The notes: generated by a model from the sequence alone, not told the origin. Shown: positions 51,103 through 61,592, counted from the first letter of the stretch. The stretch is DNA of 64,000 bases from BP-133 sp040756995 (GCA_040756995.1 JBFLYK010000028.1:1-64000); one strand, 5' to 3'. Program-made: numbers and translations.

Positions 51103-52167
51103 TCACCACCTCAGCTCGAGATTGAAACGTTCCAGCTCTGCGGCGCACCCGGCGATCACGGCGTCGCGGGCTTCCTCTCCCACCACCGGCCGCATGGTGG
51201 GCAGGTCGAAGATCGGCAGAAAAGCATCGACGGCGGCCCGCACGGGCGGGCCCCACAGATCGATCCAGTCCTGGAGGACCTCCCGGTTCTCGGCCGCCGG
51301 GACGGGGCGGCCGGCCCGGTCGACGTCGGCGGTCACCATCTCGACGAGCGCCCGCACCGCCCGCTGGTAGCGCTGCCGGTCCCGTTCGGCGGTGATGGCG
51401 ATCACCGGTGTCACCGGATCGCCGTTGACCGAGGCGAAGCGCCGGAAGAAGTGGCGGCCGACGAGGGTCGAGAGCAGTGGATCGACCAGCAGGCCGCAGA
51501 CGATGACGATCTCGCCCCAGTCGTCCGCGGCCATCAGCCGTTCGACGACGCGCCGGGCCGGCTGGAGGGCGGGGTCGGACAGCCAGGCGTCCCGGCCCAG
51601 GCCGTCGGGGATCCCGCCGAGCTCCTGTTCGAGCTCCAGCCCGAAGGTGGCGATGGCCTGCTGATGGCGCAGCCGGTCGACAGCGGTGAAGGTGATCATC
51701 ATCGTGAGGGTGTCCGACAGCGCCAGCCGGATCGACCGGTTGAGCGCCAGGAAGAGGCCCCACTCGAAGAACCCATAGGCCTGGTGATACCGGGCCAGGA
51801 TCTCCCGGGCCCAGAACCCGTCGAGGTCGGCGAAGTACCCGTTGCTCCGGGCCGAGTCGAGCAGGCTGGCCACGGCCCGCTCTTCCACGACCTGCTGGCG
51901 CATGTACGTCCGCTGCCAGAGGGCGGAGGGATCGCGGTACTGGAACCAGTCGGGGTGGCGCAGCCGGGTCGACGACTGCTCGAACAGGCTCTTGCCGTCC
52001 GGCGCCAGGACGAGCCAACCGCCGAAGTCGTAGTGGTCGACGTCGGGCTGCACGTGGCAGATGGCGGCCTCGTAGTCGGACAGGCGCCGTCCGGCCGGCT
52101 GGATGTAGGTGAGCTCCCGGGGCGAGTAGAACCCGTCGGCGGGTTCCGTCGTGGGCATCGCCGTCAT
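51103..52167 (-). CDS. Second diiron monooxygenase, hydroxylase beta subunit
   Basis: The start is ATG 52167 (ATGA overlap with alpha). The 354-residue protein parallels MmoY: FYSPRELTYIQPAGRRLSDYEA corresponds to the MGYY...RISEYE block, then YDFGGWLVL, DWFQYRDPSALWQRTYMRQQ and GLFLALNRSIR. It is a ferritin-like fold without diiron ligands. It is clearly diverged from the beta subunit at 27344. Confidence 0.9.
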   Translation of the reverse strand: MTAMPTTEPADGFYSPRELTYIQPAGRRLSDYEAAICHVQPDVDHYDFGGWLVLAPDGKSLFEQSSTRLRHPDWFQYRDPSALWQRTYMRQQVVEERAVASLLDSARSNGYFADLDGFWAREILARYHQAYGFFEWGLFLALNRSIRLALSDTLTMMITFTAVDRLRHQQAIATFGLELEQELGGIPDGLGRDAWLSDPALQPARRVVERLMAADDWGEIVIVCGLLVDPLLSTLVGRHFFRRFASVNGDPVTPVIAITAERDRQRYQRAVRALVEMVTADVDRAGRPVPAAENREVLQDWIDLWGPPVRAAVDAFLPIFDLPTMRPVVGEEARDAVIAGCAAELERFNLELRW

Positions 52168-53705
52168 GCGATGACCGGCAGGGTTTCGGCGTCGACGTCG
52201 CGCAGCGGGTCGCGGATCTCGATGCCCAGGCGGCGGATGTCGTCGATGGTCCAGAGGTGCTTCTCGTCGGTGTGCAGGTGGGGCTGCCCGACGAGCGTCT
52301 TTCCGTCGGAGCGCAGCAGACCGACGCGCTCGATGTACTCGTCGAGGCCCATGCCGTCGTAGAGCTCGAGCCAGGTCGCGCACTGGTAGCGCCAGGGCGC
52401 CTCCCGGAACAGCGTCTCGCACGGCTCGGAGCACAGGGCGTGCTTGCGGCCCTCGGCGTCGCGGACCAGGCGGGTGTCGGCCAGATCGGGCCGGGGGAGG
52501 ACGGCCGGCATGTGGCACACCCGGCACAGGGGCGGGATCGATTCGACCAGACTCAGGGCCAGCGCGCCGTTGGCCGGGTCGGACATCTCCTCGTACTGAC
52601 GCCAGAACGAGCCGTAGTACCGCTCCCAGCCCGGGTACTTGTCCTCCAGGTACTCGAAGTCGGCCGGCTCCATCACGTCGTGGCGCCAGTAGTGGACGGG
52701 CCACAGCGCGGCGGCCAGCATGGCGCAGGTGTGACCGCCCCAGGCGATGTCGGTGCGGATCCGCTCCGTCCACCGCGGTACCTCGAGCCCGAACGGGGCG
52801 AGGCGCTCGACGTAGCCGCCGATCCAGTCCTGCCAGATCCACTGCTCCCAGTACTCCCGGTAGGACCGCAGGCGGACCTTGGGGAAGTAGTCGTAGACGA
52901 CGCCGAGGAAGCTGTCCATGAACACGTGGAGGCGCCAGAAGGCGGCGTCGAAGTCACGCTGCAGTGTCGGCAGGTTGTCGGGTTCCGCCAACAGCGCCGA
53001 GAGGGTGGCGTAACCGTTGGCCATGTGCCGCACTTCGTCGGACTGGATGTTGAGGAAGACCGACGGCGTGGCCGGGTCGTCGTTGGCGGCGGCGATCTCG
53101 GTGGCGGCCACGAACACGGCGTTGGTGTAGCCCGCCTCCCCCACCACCTGGACCTGCACCGAGCAGGTGAGCGGATCCTCGTTGAGGAAGACGTCGAAGA
53201 CCGCACCCCGGGCGGCCCGGATCAGCGGGTTGACCGAGCGGGCCGACAGGGCGGAGTTGAACCCGGCCGGGTCGGGGGCGTGGCGGGCCAGGTAGCGGAT
53301 GAGATACGTCTCCTGGTTGGTGTGGCGCATCTCGTCGAGCATCTGGGCCACGTACCCCTGGCGGAGCTCGGGATTGTCGACGGTGTCGACCAGCGAGGCC
53401 ATGCACTTGACGGCGGCGTACTCGGCACAGGTCGTCATCGACAGCAGCGGCTTGAGCACCTCCATCCAGCGGTGCTGGGCCCGCTCCGGGCTGCGGGTCC
53501 GGGCGACGACGTCCTCCAGCGCGCCGTACTGGCGGTTGTCCTTCTCCTCCTCCATGGCGACGTAGTCGCGCAGGAGATGCCGGAACGGATCCTTGCTCCG
53601 CCTCGGGATCTTGTACTTCGTCTCCCGTATCGGCCGGCGGGCGAAGTATTCCGGCTCCCAGGCGAACTCCTTGACCCTGGCGTGGGCGGTGTCGAGGTTG
53701 GGCAC
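52164..53705 (-). CDS. Second diiron monooxygenase, hydroxylase alpha subunit
   Basis: This 513-residue protein starts at GTG. The diiron ligands E95, E125, H128 (DEMRH), E190, E224 and H227 (DEVRH) keep the MmoX spacings 30/65/34. T194 matches Thr213. At the MmoX Cys151 position it has E132. A C-terminal YHS-like four-Cys site (CRVC, CSEPC) is present. With no gamma subunit gene nearby, it belongs to a different SDIMO subgroup from the enzyme at 28483. The substrate is presumably another short hydrocarbon, ketone or alkene; not determinable here. Confidence 0.93.
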   Translation of the reverse strand: MPNLDTAHARVKEFAWEPEYFARRPIRETKYKIPRRSKDPFRHLLRDYVAMEEEKDNRQYGALEDVVARTRSPERAQHRWMEVLKPLLSMTTCAEYAAVKCMASLVDTVDNPELRQGYVAQMLDEMRHTNQETYLIRYLARHAPDPAGFNSALSARSVNPLIRAARGAVFDVFLNEDPLTCSVQVQVVGEAGYTNAVFVAATEIAAANDDPATPSVFLNIQSDEVRHMANGYATLSALLAEPDNLPTLQRDFDAAFWRLHVFMDSFLGVVYDYFPKVRLRSYREYWEQWIWQDWIGGYVERLAPFGLEVPRWTERIRTDIAWGGHTCAMLAAALWPVHYWRHDVMEPADFEYLEDKYPGWERYYGSFWRQYEEMSDPANGALALSLVESIPPLCRVCHMPAVLPRPDLADTRLVRDAEGRKHALCSEPCETLFREAPWRYQCATWLELYDGMGLDEYIERVGLLRSDGKTLVGQPHLHTDEKHLWTIDDIRRLGIEIRDPLRDVDAETLPVIA

Positions 53706-53719
53706 GGTGCGTCTGGCTC

Positions 53720-54400
53720 CTAGAGCAGGCCGAACTCGCTGGCCCGGGCGATCGCCTCGACCCGGTTGCGAGCCCCGAGCTTCTGGAGGGCTGACTGCAG
53801 ATAGGTCTTCACCGTGTTACGGGACAGGCCGATCGCCTCGGCGATCTCCGGGTTCGTCTCGCCGATGGCCACCCGGCGCAGCACCTCGTACTCCCGGCGG
53901 GTCAGCTCGGGGCCCGGCATCTTCGGCGCCCGGCCGGGAAGGCTGTCGCGCTCGAGGCGGGGGTCGTAGACGCTCTCGCCCCGGGCAACCCGGCGGATGG
54001 CCTCGACCAGATCGGTGTCGGCGGCGTCCTTCAGCAGGCAACCGTCGACGCCGGCCTCGATGGCCGCCTGCAGGGCCTTGTGGCCGGCGTAGGCGGTGAA
54101 GATCACGATCCGGGCCCGGGGCGCCGCCATCCGCAGGAGCTTCACCGCTTCGGAGGCCAGCATGTCGGGCAGCCGCAGGTCGAGCAGCACGACGTCCGGC
54201 CGGGTCTGGCGGGCCACCGCCACGGCCTCCTCGGCCGAGCGGGCGCTGCCGGTGACCACGATGTCGGTCGAGGAGTGGACGAGCAGCGACACGCCCTCGC
54301 ACACCACCGGGTGGTCGTCGACCACCAGCAGCCGGATCCGGGCCTCGGGGGCCCGCGGCGTTCCCTCGGTCAACATGGCAGCCACGCCCGCATCGTGCAC
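53720..54400 (-). CDS. NarL/LuxR-family response regulator
   Basis: This 226-residue protein starts at ATG 54400, with GGAGGG 6 bases upstream. The receiver domain has D28/D29 and phospho-acceptor D74 (VLLDLRLPD). The C-terminal LuxR HTH has ELTRREYEVLRRVAIGETNPEIAEAIGLSRNTVKTYL across ~164-200. It is partnered with the kinase that overlaps it by 31 bases. It sits 14 bases upstream of the alpha-subunit gene, so it very likely controls the second monooxygenase operon in which it lies. Confidence 0.93.
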   Translation of the reverse strand: MHDAGVAAMLTEGTPRAPEARIRLLVVDDHPVVCEGVSLLVHSSTDIVVTGSARSAEEAVAVARQTRPDVVLLDLRLPDMLASEAVKLLRMAAPRARIVIFTAYAGHKALQAAIEAGVDGCLLKDAADTDLVEAIRRVARGESVYDPRLERDSLPGRAPKMPGPELTRREYEVLRRVAIGETNPEIAEAIGLSRNTVKTYLQSALQKLGARNRVEAIARASEFGLL

Positions 54401-55506
54401 CCTCCGTCCTCATTGGTGGAGACCACGAGCTGGCCTCCCACCTGGGCCAGCCGGTTGGCGGTGGCTTCCAGGCCGAGGCCCGACGAACGAGTCCCGTTGT
54501 CGTCGGCGGGCCGGCCGAGACCGACGCCGTCATCGGCCACCACGAGGCTGACACCACCGTCGGCGGCGTGGAGGCTGACCACCACCGACCGGGCCCGGGC
54601 GTGCTTCTCGGCGTTGTGCAGCGCTTCCCGGGCCGCCTGGAGGAGCACCTTGGCCCGACCCTCCTCCAGCGCCGGGAGCTCACCGAGGACGACGCAGCCG
54701 GCCTTCATGCCCGTCCGGTCCTCCAGAGCCCGGCACTCCGCCCGCAACGCCACACCGAGCGCCACCTCCTGGGGCACCTCGTTCAGCGACCGCAACGCCT
54801 GCCGCAGCTGGGCCGACGCCTTCGCCACCTGACCTTCGATGTACTTCAGGCGGGCCCGCAACGCCGGCTCGCACTCCCGTTCCGTCTCGAGGTCGCGGGC
54901 CGCGGCCCCGATGCTGAACAGTATCGCCCCCACCGAGTCGTGGATCGTGAGCGCCAGATGGCGCCGCTCCTCGTGGACCGCCACGTCGGCCATCTCCCGG
55001 GCGTGGTCGGCGACCTCGATGGCCAGGCCGGTCTGGCGGGCGAGGCGCATCATGGCGTCGATAGTGCGGTCGGGAATCTCGCCCGGCTGGCGGGACGCGG
55101 CGCACAGCACGCCGTAGAACCAGTGGCCCCGGCTGATGGGGACGGCCACCGCCGACCGCAGCCCCTCCGCCCGCCACTGGGGATCGAAATCGTGGGTGAT
55201 GCCCGGTTCCCGGAAGTAGTCGGCCACGGCGATCGGGTGGCGGAGGGTGGCGACCTTGCCCGACAGTCCCATCCCGGCCGGGATGAGGAGGTCGACGAGG
55301 GCGTCGGTGCGGTTGCCCGACACGGCGCAGATCGACAGGGTGTCGAGGTCGTCGACGCGCTCGGCGGCGAAGCCGACGTCGAGGCCGACCTCCTGGGGCA
55401 CGAGGGCGGCGGCGTGACGGAAGGCCGCCGAGCGGTCGAGGAGGGCGATGACCGCGGCGTACTCCCGCTCGATCTGCTCGAGCTCCACCGAGTCGGCCGT
55501 CCGCAT
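54370..55506 (-). CDS. GAF-domain sensor histidine kinase for the monooxygenase operon
   Basis: The start is ATG 55506, where the GAF-type N-terminus begins; a longer frame to 55617 lacks support. The 378-residue soluble kinase has a GAF domain at ~25-165 (GMGLSGKVATLRHPIAVADY). The HisKA_3 helix reads RHLALTIHDSVGA with H189. The HATPase domain has AAREALHNAEKHA, VADDGVGLG and GLEATANRLAQVGG. Same layout as the orphan at 18625. A cytoplasmic GAF sensor could detect a hydrocarbon, an oxidation product or redox state. Confidence 0.92.
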   Translation of the reverse strand: MRTADSVELEQIEREYAAVIALLDRSAAFRHAAALVPQEVGLDVGFAAERVDDLDTLSICAVSGNRTDALVDLLIPAGMGLSGKVATLRHPIAVADYFREPGITHDFDPQWRAEGLRSAVAVPISRGHWFYGVLCAASRQPGEIPDRTIDAMMRLARQTGLAIEVADHAREMADVAVHEERRHLALTIHDSVGAILFSIGAAARDLETERECEPALRARLKYIEGQVAKASAQLRQALRSLNEVPQEVALGVALRAECRALEDRTGMKAGCVVLGELPALEEGRAKVLLQAAREALHNAEKHARARSVVVSLHAADGGVSLVVADDGVGLGRPADDNGTRSSGLGLEATANRLAQVGGQLVVSTNEDGGCTMRAWLPC

Positions 55507-55526
55507 CGGCTCACGGTGGCACGCCT

Positions 55527-55556
55527 CTCTCCAGGTGACTACCTCCATGTGGAGAG
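55527..55556. promoter_or_regulatory. Shared regulatory motif upstream of the histidine kinase / acyl-CoA synthetase
   Basis: CTACCTCCATGTGGAGAG (55539-55556) matches the elements at 30075 and 48090 at TAC, CC and TGGAGAG. A CTCTCC at 55527-55532 faces it. The 152-base divergent region must carry promoters for the kinase operon and the acyl-CoA synthetase gene. Confidence 0.5.
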
Positions 55557-55658
55557 GCTGTGCCCAACCGAGCACTCTCCGGCTGGGGGAGGCGGGCCGT
55601 TCCCCGGGCACCGACAATCGCCCTCCGACCGATTCCGAGCCAGGGAGGGACCGCCGCC

Positions 55659-57245
<1,587 letters not shown>

Positions 57246-57655
57246 CCGGTCTCAAGGCGCGTGGTCGACCGGGAAGCGTTCGACGACGGTGCGCGTGCTG
57301 CCATCACGTTTCTGGACGAGCAGCCAGCGTCGCAGGGCCGGCTGCCATATCCGGTAGAACGTGATCCATTGCTCGCCCGCCGGAACGGCAGTTCGGGTCT
57401 GGTCGTTGTGGTGAGGGCTGTGAGCCTTGGCGAGACGCATGGTGGTGGAGGTTCCTCTCGTCAGGAGTGGTCACTGATCGAGCCGAACCCCCGGCCCCAT
57501 GCGGGTCGCACCGGAGAGTCCTACCGCTGCCCGCCGGGCGCGCCCCGGCAGCGGGTTCTCGACGACGCTATCGACTTGCCCCATCTTGACCTTTAGCGTC
57601 CGGAGCGGGAATTTTCCGCGAGACCCACGGAACGGCACGGGGCAGGGGTGAGCCG
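57246..57655. other. 410-base region with no strong gene
   Basis: A small hairpin GACCGG-TAG-CCGGTC (57237-57251) overlaps the synthetase stop and may aid termination. One weak 62-codon frame on the minus strand is listed separately. A TTGACC near 57582 before the next gene could be a -35 element, but no clear -10 follows. Confidence 0.4.
57252..57440 (-). CDS. Possible small basic protein
   Basis: This 62-residue frame has an AGAGGA about 11 bases before its ATG. The composition (aromatic EQWITFYRIWQPALRRWLL, then TRTVVERFPVD) looks protein-like rather than random. No family was recognised, and it may be a chance frame in GC-rich DNA. Confidence 0.35.
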   Translation of the reverse strand: MRLAKAHSPHHNDQTRTAVPAGEQWITFYRIWQPALRRWLLVQKRDGSTRTVVERFPVDHAP

Positions 57656-58165
57656 ATGGCCGAGGCCGGACGAACAGAATCGCTGGGCGAGGTGCTCAAC
57701 CTGCGCCAGCTGTTGCACTACACCGTCGAGACACTGCGGCTGCTCACCATTGGGCGAGCCATCCGGGCGAGCGTGCCACGAGAGTTCTGCGAACTCTCGG
57801 CCGGTGACCAGGAGCAGGCCTGGGGTTTCGCCCGCATGGAGGAAGACGACGCCCGGAAGCTCGAGGTCCGGCTTCAGGCGCAGCGCCGCTACCTGCAGAC
57901 GGCCATCGAGAACGAGGCATGCGCCCTGCTCGATCTGCACGCTGAGGATCTGCGCTACCTCGACCGACTCCTGGCCGTCTGGCAGCAGACCCGGGGGAAG
58001 AGTCGGGCCCGTCATTGTCTCAACGAACTGGCCGACACGTTGCTGGCGGGCGACGGCGCCATGGCGGTGACGGTCGCCGCGATCGAGGGCGAGGTCGAAG
58101 TGCAGACGTCGCCGATCCCGCCCGATATGCGCCGGCGCGGGCGCCGGAGCCCGACGCCGGAGTGA
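57656..58165 (+). CDS. Hypothetical helical protein
   Basis: This 169-residue protein has GGGGTGAG just upstream of the ATG. It is predicted mostly helical and soluble with many charged residues (FARMEEDDARKLEVRLQAQ). The C-terminus is basic (MRRRGRRSPTPE). I recognise no family. It is a single gene between the synthetase and the convergent acyl-CoA oxidase gene. Confidence 0.65.
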   Translation: MAEAGRTESLGEVLNLRQLLHYTVETLRLLTIGRAIRASVPREFCELSAGDQEQAWGFARMEEDDARKLEVRLQAQRRYLQTAIENEACALLDLHAEDLRYLDRLLAVWQQTRGKSRARHCLNELADTLLAGDGAMAVTVAAIEGEVEVQTSPIPPDMRRRGRRSPTPE

Positions 58166-58189
58166 CCAGCCTCCGTGCTGGGCGGCGGT

Positions 58190-60043
58190 TCATGATGAGC
58201 CGAGCATCGCCGCCGGGCCGAGGACGGCGTCCGGAATGGCGAAGGCGTCGACGAGGTCCCGGGCGTGGGGGCGGAGCTCGCCGCACAGCCGGTTGATCGC
58301 CGGCCGCAGGCGCCGGGCCTGGGATGGGGCGAGGTAGTGGTGCTCGAGCAGCCAGGCGGCCGCCGCTTCCAGGCGGACGAGTCCGTGGAGCCGGCACAGC
58401 GACGCCAGGACAGGGCGCCATTCGTCGGAGCAGGCGTCGACGGCGGCGGCGAAGCTCTCGAGCACGACCCGGTCGACGTGGGCCCCGGCGGCCTCGACGG
58501 CGTTGTCCTGGGCGGCGAGGAAGGCGTCCTCGGGGTCCTGGCCGGCGGCGATGCCCCGGCGCACCCGCAGCCCGAGCGTGGCCACCAGGTGACGCTCCCG
58601 CCAGCGCAGAGCATCGAGCTGGAATCGGAGGGCTCCGACGGGGTGCCGCAGACCGCCGGCCGTCGCCATCCGGACGGTCAGGGGCCGGGCGAGGTGGCGC
58701 ACGACATCGCGCCGGGCCCCGGCTTCGAACTCGGCCCGAATGTCGGTGAGAAGGCTCCGGGCGATGAGCTGGAGCAGGACCGTGTTGTCGCCCTCGAAGG
58801 TCGTGAACACGTCGACGTCGGCCCGGATGGCCCCCAACCGCATGTCGGCCAGGTAGCCCCGGCCGCCGCAGGCCTCACGGCATTCCTGGGCCACGGCCAC
58901 CGCCTGCCGGGTGGCGGCCACCTTGACCGCCGCCACCAGCGCGTCGGTGCGCCGCCGGTCGTCACCGGTCTTGCCCTCTTCGAAGGAGGACAGCGCCTCG
59001 TCACCGGCGCGGCGGACGGCGAGGTGGAGGGCGTAGGTCTCGGCCAGCGCCGGCAACAGGCGCCGCTGGTGGGTGAGGTAATCGAGGATCGGCTGCTCCG
59101 GCCGCCCCGCCGGTCCGAACTGCCGCCGCTGTTCCCCGTAACGGATGGCGATGCCCAGCGCCGTCTCGGCGGCCGACACAGCCGCTCCGGCGACGGCCAC
59201 CCGGCCGGGCAGCAGGGCGACGAGCATGGCGGCGAACCGGCCTCCGGGGCCGGAGAACGGGCTCGAGTACCGGCCCTCGGCGTCGATGGCCCCGAACCGG
59301 TCGAGCAGCGCCTGACGCGGGAGCCGCACGGCGTCGAAGGTGATCCGCCCGTTGCCGACCCCGTGGAGACCGGCCTTGGCGCCGCAATCGTCGATCCTCC
59401 GGCCGGGCAGGAGCCGGCCTTCGTCGTCGCGCAGCGCCACGACGAACGGGTGGAGGCCCCGGTCGTCGCCGGCGACGACCAGCCGGGCGAACACGACGGC
59501 CCACCGGGCGAACAGGGCGTTGGCGATGTAGTCCTTGGTCGCCGCGGCATGCGGCGTCTGCAGTACGAACGCCTCGTCGGCAGGCTCGTACCGGGCGACG
59601 GTTTCGAGATCGCGGATGTTCGAGCCATGACCGGTCTCGGTCATGGCGAAGCAGCCGGTCGTCTCGAACCGGCCACAGCCGGGCAGGAACCGCTCGTGAT
59701 GGTCCCCGGTCCCGAGCCCGAGGATGGAGCCGGCGAACAACCCGAACTGCACGCCGAAGGCCACGGTCAGGCTGAGATCCCCATGGCCCAGTATCTGGAC
59801 GACGGCCAGTGCGGCGGCGGGATCGTCGTCGCCGTCGGCCGATTCGGGAAGACCGAGCCGGCCGAGCCCCTCGTTCGCCAGCCGCTCCAGCTGACCGAGG
59901 ACCCGGTGGCGGTGGGCGTCGGTCTCCAGACCGACCGGCGGGGCCAGCCCCGGCTCGGCCAGCAACTTCCGGACCCGCTCCCGGGCGTCGGCCTGCGAAC
60001 CGTCCAGGAGGCGGGTCAGCGAGGCGACAGACGAAGCCGTCAC
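58190..60043 (-). CDS. Acyl-CoA oxidase/dehydrogenase-like flavoenzyme
   Basis: This 617-residue protein starts at a GTG overlapping the enoyl-CoA hydratase stop. Its length and the motifs TGCFAMTETGHGSNIRDLET, GVGNGRITFDAVRLPR, ACGGRGYLADMRLG and TTFEGDN (catalytic Glu) are those of acyl-CoA oxidases (ACOX). A C-terminal ACOX-like helical domain is present. It should introduce the alpha-beta double bond in acyl-CoA, with O2 or another acceptor. Coupled to the hydratase, it forms a short beta-oxidation operon. Confidence 0.9.
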   Translation of the reverse strand: MTASSVASLTRLLDGSQADARERVRKLLAEPGLAPPVGLETDAHRHRVLGQLERLANEGLGRLGLPESADGDDDPAAALAVVQILGHGDLSLTVAFGVQFGLFAGSILGLGTGDHHERFLPGCGRFETTGCFAMTETGHGSNIRDLETVARYEPADEAFVLQTPHAAATKDYIANALFARWAVVFARLVVAGDDRGLHPFVVALRDDEGRLLPGRRIDDCGAKAGLHGVGNGRITFDAVRLPRQALLDRFGAIDAEGRYSSPFSGPGGRFAAMLVALLPGRVAVAGAAVSAAETALGIAIRYGEQRRQFGPAGRPEQPILDYLTHQRRLLPALAETYALHLAVRRAGDEALSSFEEGKTGDDRRRTDALVAAVKVAATRQAVAVAQECREACGGRGYLADMRLGAIRADVDVFTTFEGDNTVLLQLIARSLLTDIRAEFEAGARRDVVRHLARPLTVRMATAGGLRHPVGALRFQLDALRWRERHLVATLGLRVRRGIAAGQDPEDAFLAAQDNAVEAAGAHVDRVVLESFAAAVDACSDEWRPVLASLCRLHGLVRLEAAAAWLLEHHYLAPSQARRLRPAINRLCGELRPHARDLVDAFAIPDAVLGPAAMLGSS

Positions 60044-60843
60044 CGGCCGCGGAACCGGGGATCGCGCTTCTCGAGGAAGGCGGCGACACCCTCCCGGCGG
60101 TCGTCGCTGGCCAGCGAGAGAAGGAAGTTCTCCCGCTCGTAGGCCAGGCCGACCTCCAGGGTCGTGTCCCAGGCCTTGTTCACCGCGTCCTTGGCCAGGC
60201 GGACGGCCAGCGGGGCCGACGAGGCGATCTCGCCGGCGAGGTCCACGGCTTCGCTGATGAGGTTGCGGGACGGGACGAGCCGGCTGACGAGACCCCACTG
60301 CTCCGCCTCGGCGGCCTTGAACGGCCGTCCGGTGAGGATCACCTCCATGGCCCGGGACTTACCGACGGCGCGGGTGAGGCGTTGCGTCCCGCCGGCGCCG
60401 GGGATGATGCCGACCTTCGTCTCGGGAAAGGCGAACACGGCGTTCTTCTCGGCGATGACGATGTCGCAGGCCATGGCCAGTTCGCAGCCGGCGCCGAGAC
60501 AGAAGCCGGCCACCGCGGCGACGAGAGGGCTGCGGATCTGCCGGAGCCGCTCCCAGCGGACCGACTCGGCGGCCAGGTAGACGTCGATCACCGATGCGTC
60601 AGCCATCTCGGCCAGGTCGACGCCGGCGGCGAAGTACTCATCGGTGCCGGTCACCACGATGCAGCGCACCGAGGGGTCCCGGTCGAGCCGCTCGAACGTG
60701 TCGAACAGCGTCCAGACGGTCTCGATGTCGAGCGCATTGCGCTTCTCGGGCCGGTCGATCCTGACGAGCACCACCCCCTCGGCCGGTTGCTCGACCAGGA
60801 CCGTCGACGCCTCGTTCCCTGTCCCACCGGAATCACCGGTCAT
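60040..60843 (-). CDS. Enoyl-CoA hydratase/isomerase (crotonase)
   Basis: This 267-residue crotonase has RPEKRNALD, AAGVDLAEM, the first catalytic Glu in GFCLGAGCELAMACD and the second in FPETKVGIIPGAGGTQRL, so it is a genuine hydratase type. It hydrates the trans-2-enoyl-CoA made by the adjacent oxidase-like enzyme. First gene of the two-gene operon. Confidence 0.93.
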   Translation of the reverse strand: MTGDSGGTGNEASTVLVEQPAEGVVLVRIDRPEKRNALDIETVWTLFDTFERLDRDPSVRCIVVTGTDEYFAAGVDLAEMADASVIDVYLAAESVRWERLRQIRSPLVAAVAGFCLGAGCELAMACDIVIAEKNAVFAFPETKVGIIPGAGGTQRLTRAVGKSRAMEVILTGRPFKAAEAEQWGLVSRLVPSRNLISEAVDLAGEIASSAPLAVRLAKDAVNKAWDTTLEVGLAYERENFLLSLASDDRREGVAAFLEKRDPRFRGR

Positions 60844-60882
60844 ACCGGACCTATTACCCCGGGCGAGGCCGGGCAGTCCGGG

Positions 60883-61383
60883 TCAGCGTCCGAGCCGGTC
60901 GATTCTCCAGGCCGGGTGGACCTCCCGCCAGCCGTGGGGTCGGTCGAGCACCCAGGGGCCGGTGACGCGGATCCGTTCGCCGCGCTTCGGTGTGCGGACG
61001 TCGGCCCCCGTGCATCGCCCGTAGCGGACCCGCTCCCCCTTCCGGCAGCCGGGCTGGTCGGCCGGCACGATCTCGACGACCAGCGTTCCGTGGTGCTTCC
61101 GGCGATTCCCGTCGTTGAGGAGATACCGGTCCTTGCGGTCCAGCCGAAGACTGATGTGGACGTCGCCGTCCTTCTCCGTCTGGGCGAAGTGGACCACACC
61201 GCTGGCCGTCACGCAGCGCTCAATGACACGCAGGCGCTCGGGGTCGCGCACGTTCTCCAGCGGGTCACCGTCGCGGCAGCCCCGGGGCGGCGCCGCCCCG
61301 GCCGGAACCGCCCACAGGGACGAGCTCAGGAGAGCGAAGCCGGCCAGCAACGCCGTCCGCTTGATGGCATGGCGGGGGATCAA
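60883..61383 (-). CDS. Small secreted OB-fold-like protein
   Basis: The start is a TTG at 61383, with GGAGGTG 6 bases upstream. It places a proper signal peptide (RHAIKRTALLAGFALLSSSL, then WAVPAGA) at the N-terminus of a 166-residue protein. The mature part has four cysteines and a C-terminal GERIRVTGPWVLDRPHGWRE-VHPAW motif seen in secreted hypothetical proteins of Gram-positive bacteria. No catalytic function known. Confidence 0.75.
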   Translation of the reverse strand: MIPRHAIKRTALLAGFALLSSSLWAVPAGAAPPRGCRDGDPLENVRDPERLRVIERCVTASGVVHFAQTEKDGDVHISLRLDRKDRYLLNDGNRRKHHGTLVVEIVPADQPGCRKGERVRYGRCTGADVRTPKRGERIRVTGPWVLDRPHGWREVHPAWRIDRLGR

Positions 61384-61499
61384 TGCGCCCACCTCCGTGA
61401 CCGGAGACCACGCAAAACCGTGGGCTGTGATGCGATTGTTGCCAGAGTGGCCACCTCCGTCAAGGGCGCGCCGGGTCGGCGCCTCCGGTGAAACACCCG

Positions 61500-61529
61500 C
61501 CTTGACCATCGGAGCTTTCCGGCTCAAGG
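61500..61529. promoter_or_regulatory. Nested inverted repeat upstream of the hemerythrin gene
   Basis: CCTTGA and TCAAGG (61500-61505, 61524-61529) enclose CGGA-GCTT-TCCG (61510-61521). It lies about 65 bases before the hemerythrin ATG in an otherwise gene-free 209-base divergent gap, so an operator or 5'-leader hairpin is possible. Confidence 0.35.
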
Positions 61530-61592
61530 TCGAGGTACCGGGGATCACAACCGCACGCGCCAGGAATCACGCCTGAGCGAGAGGAGCGCAAC

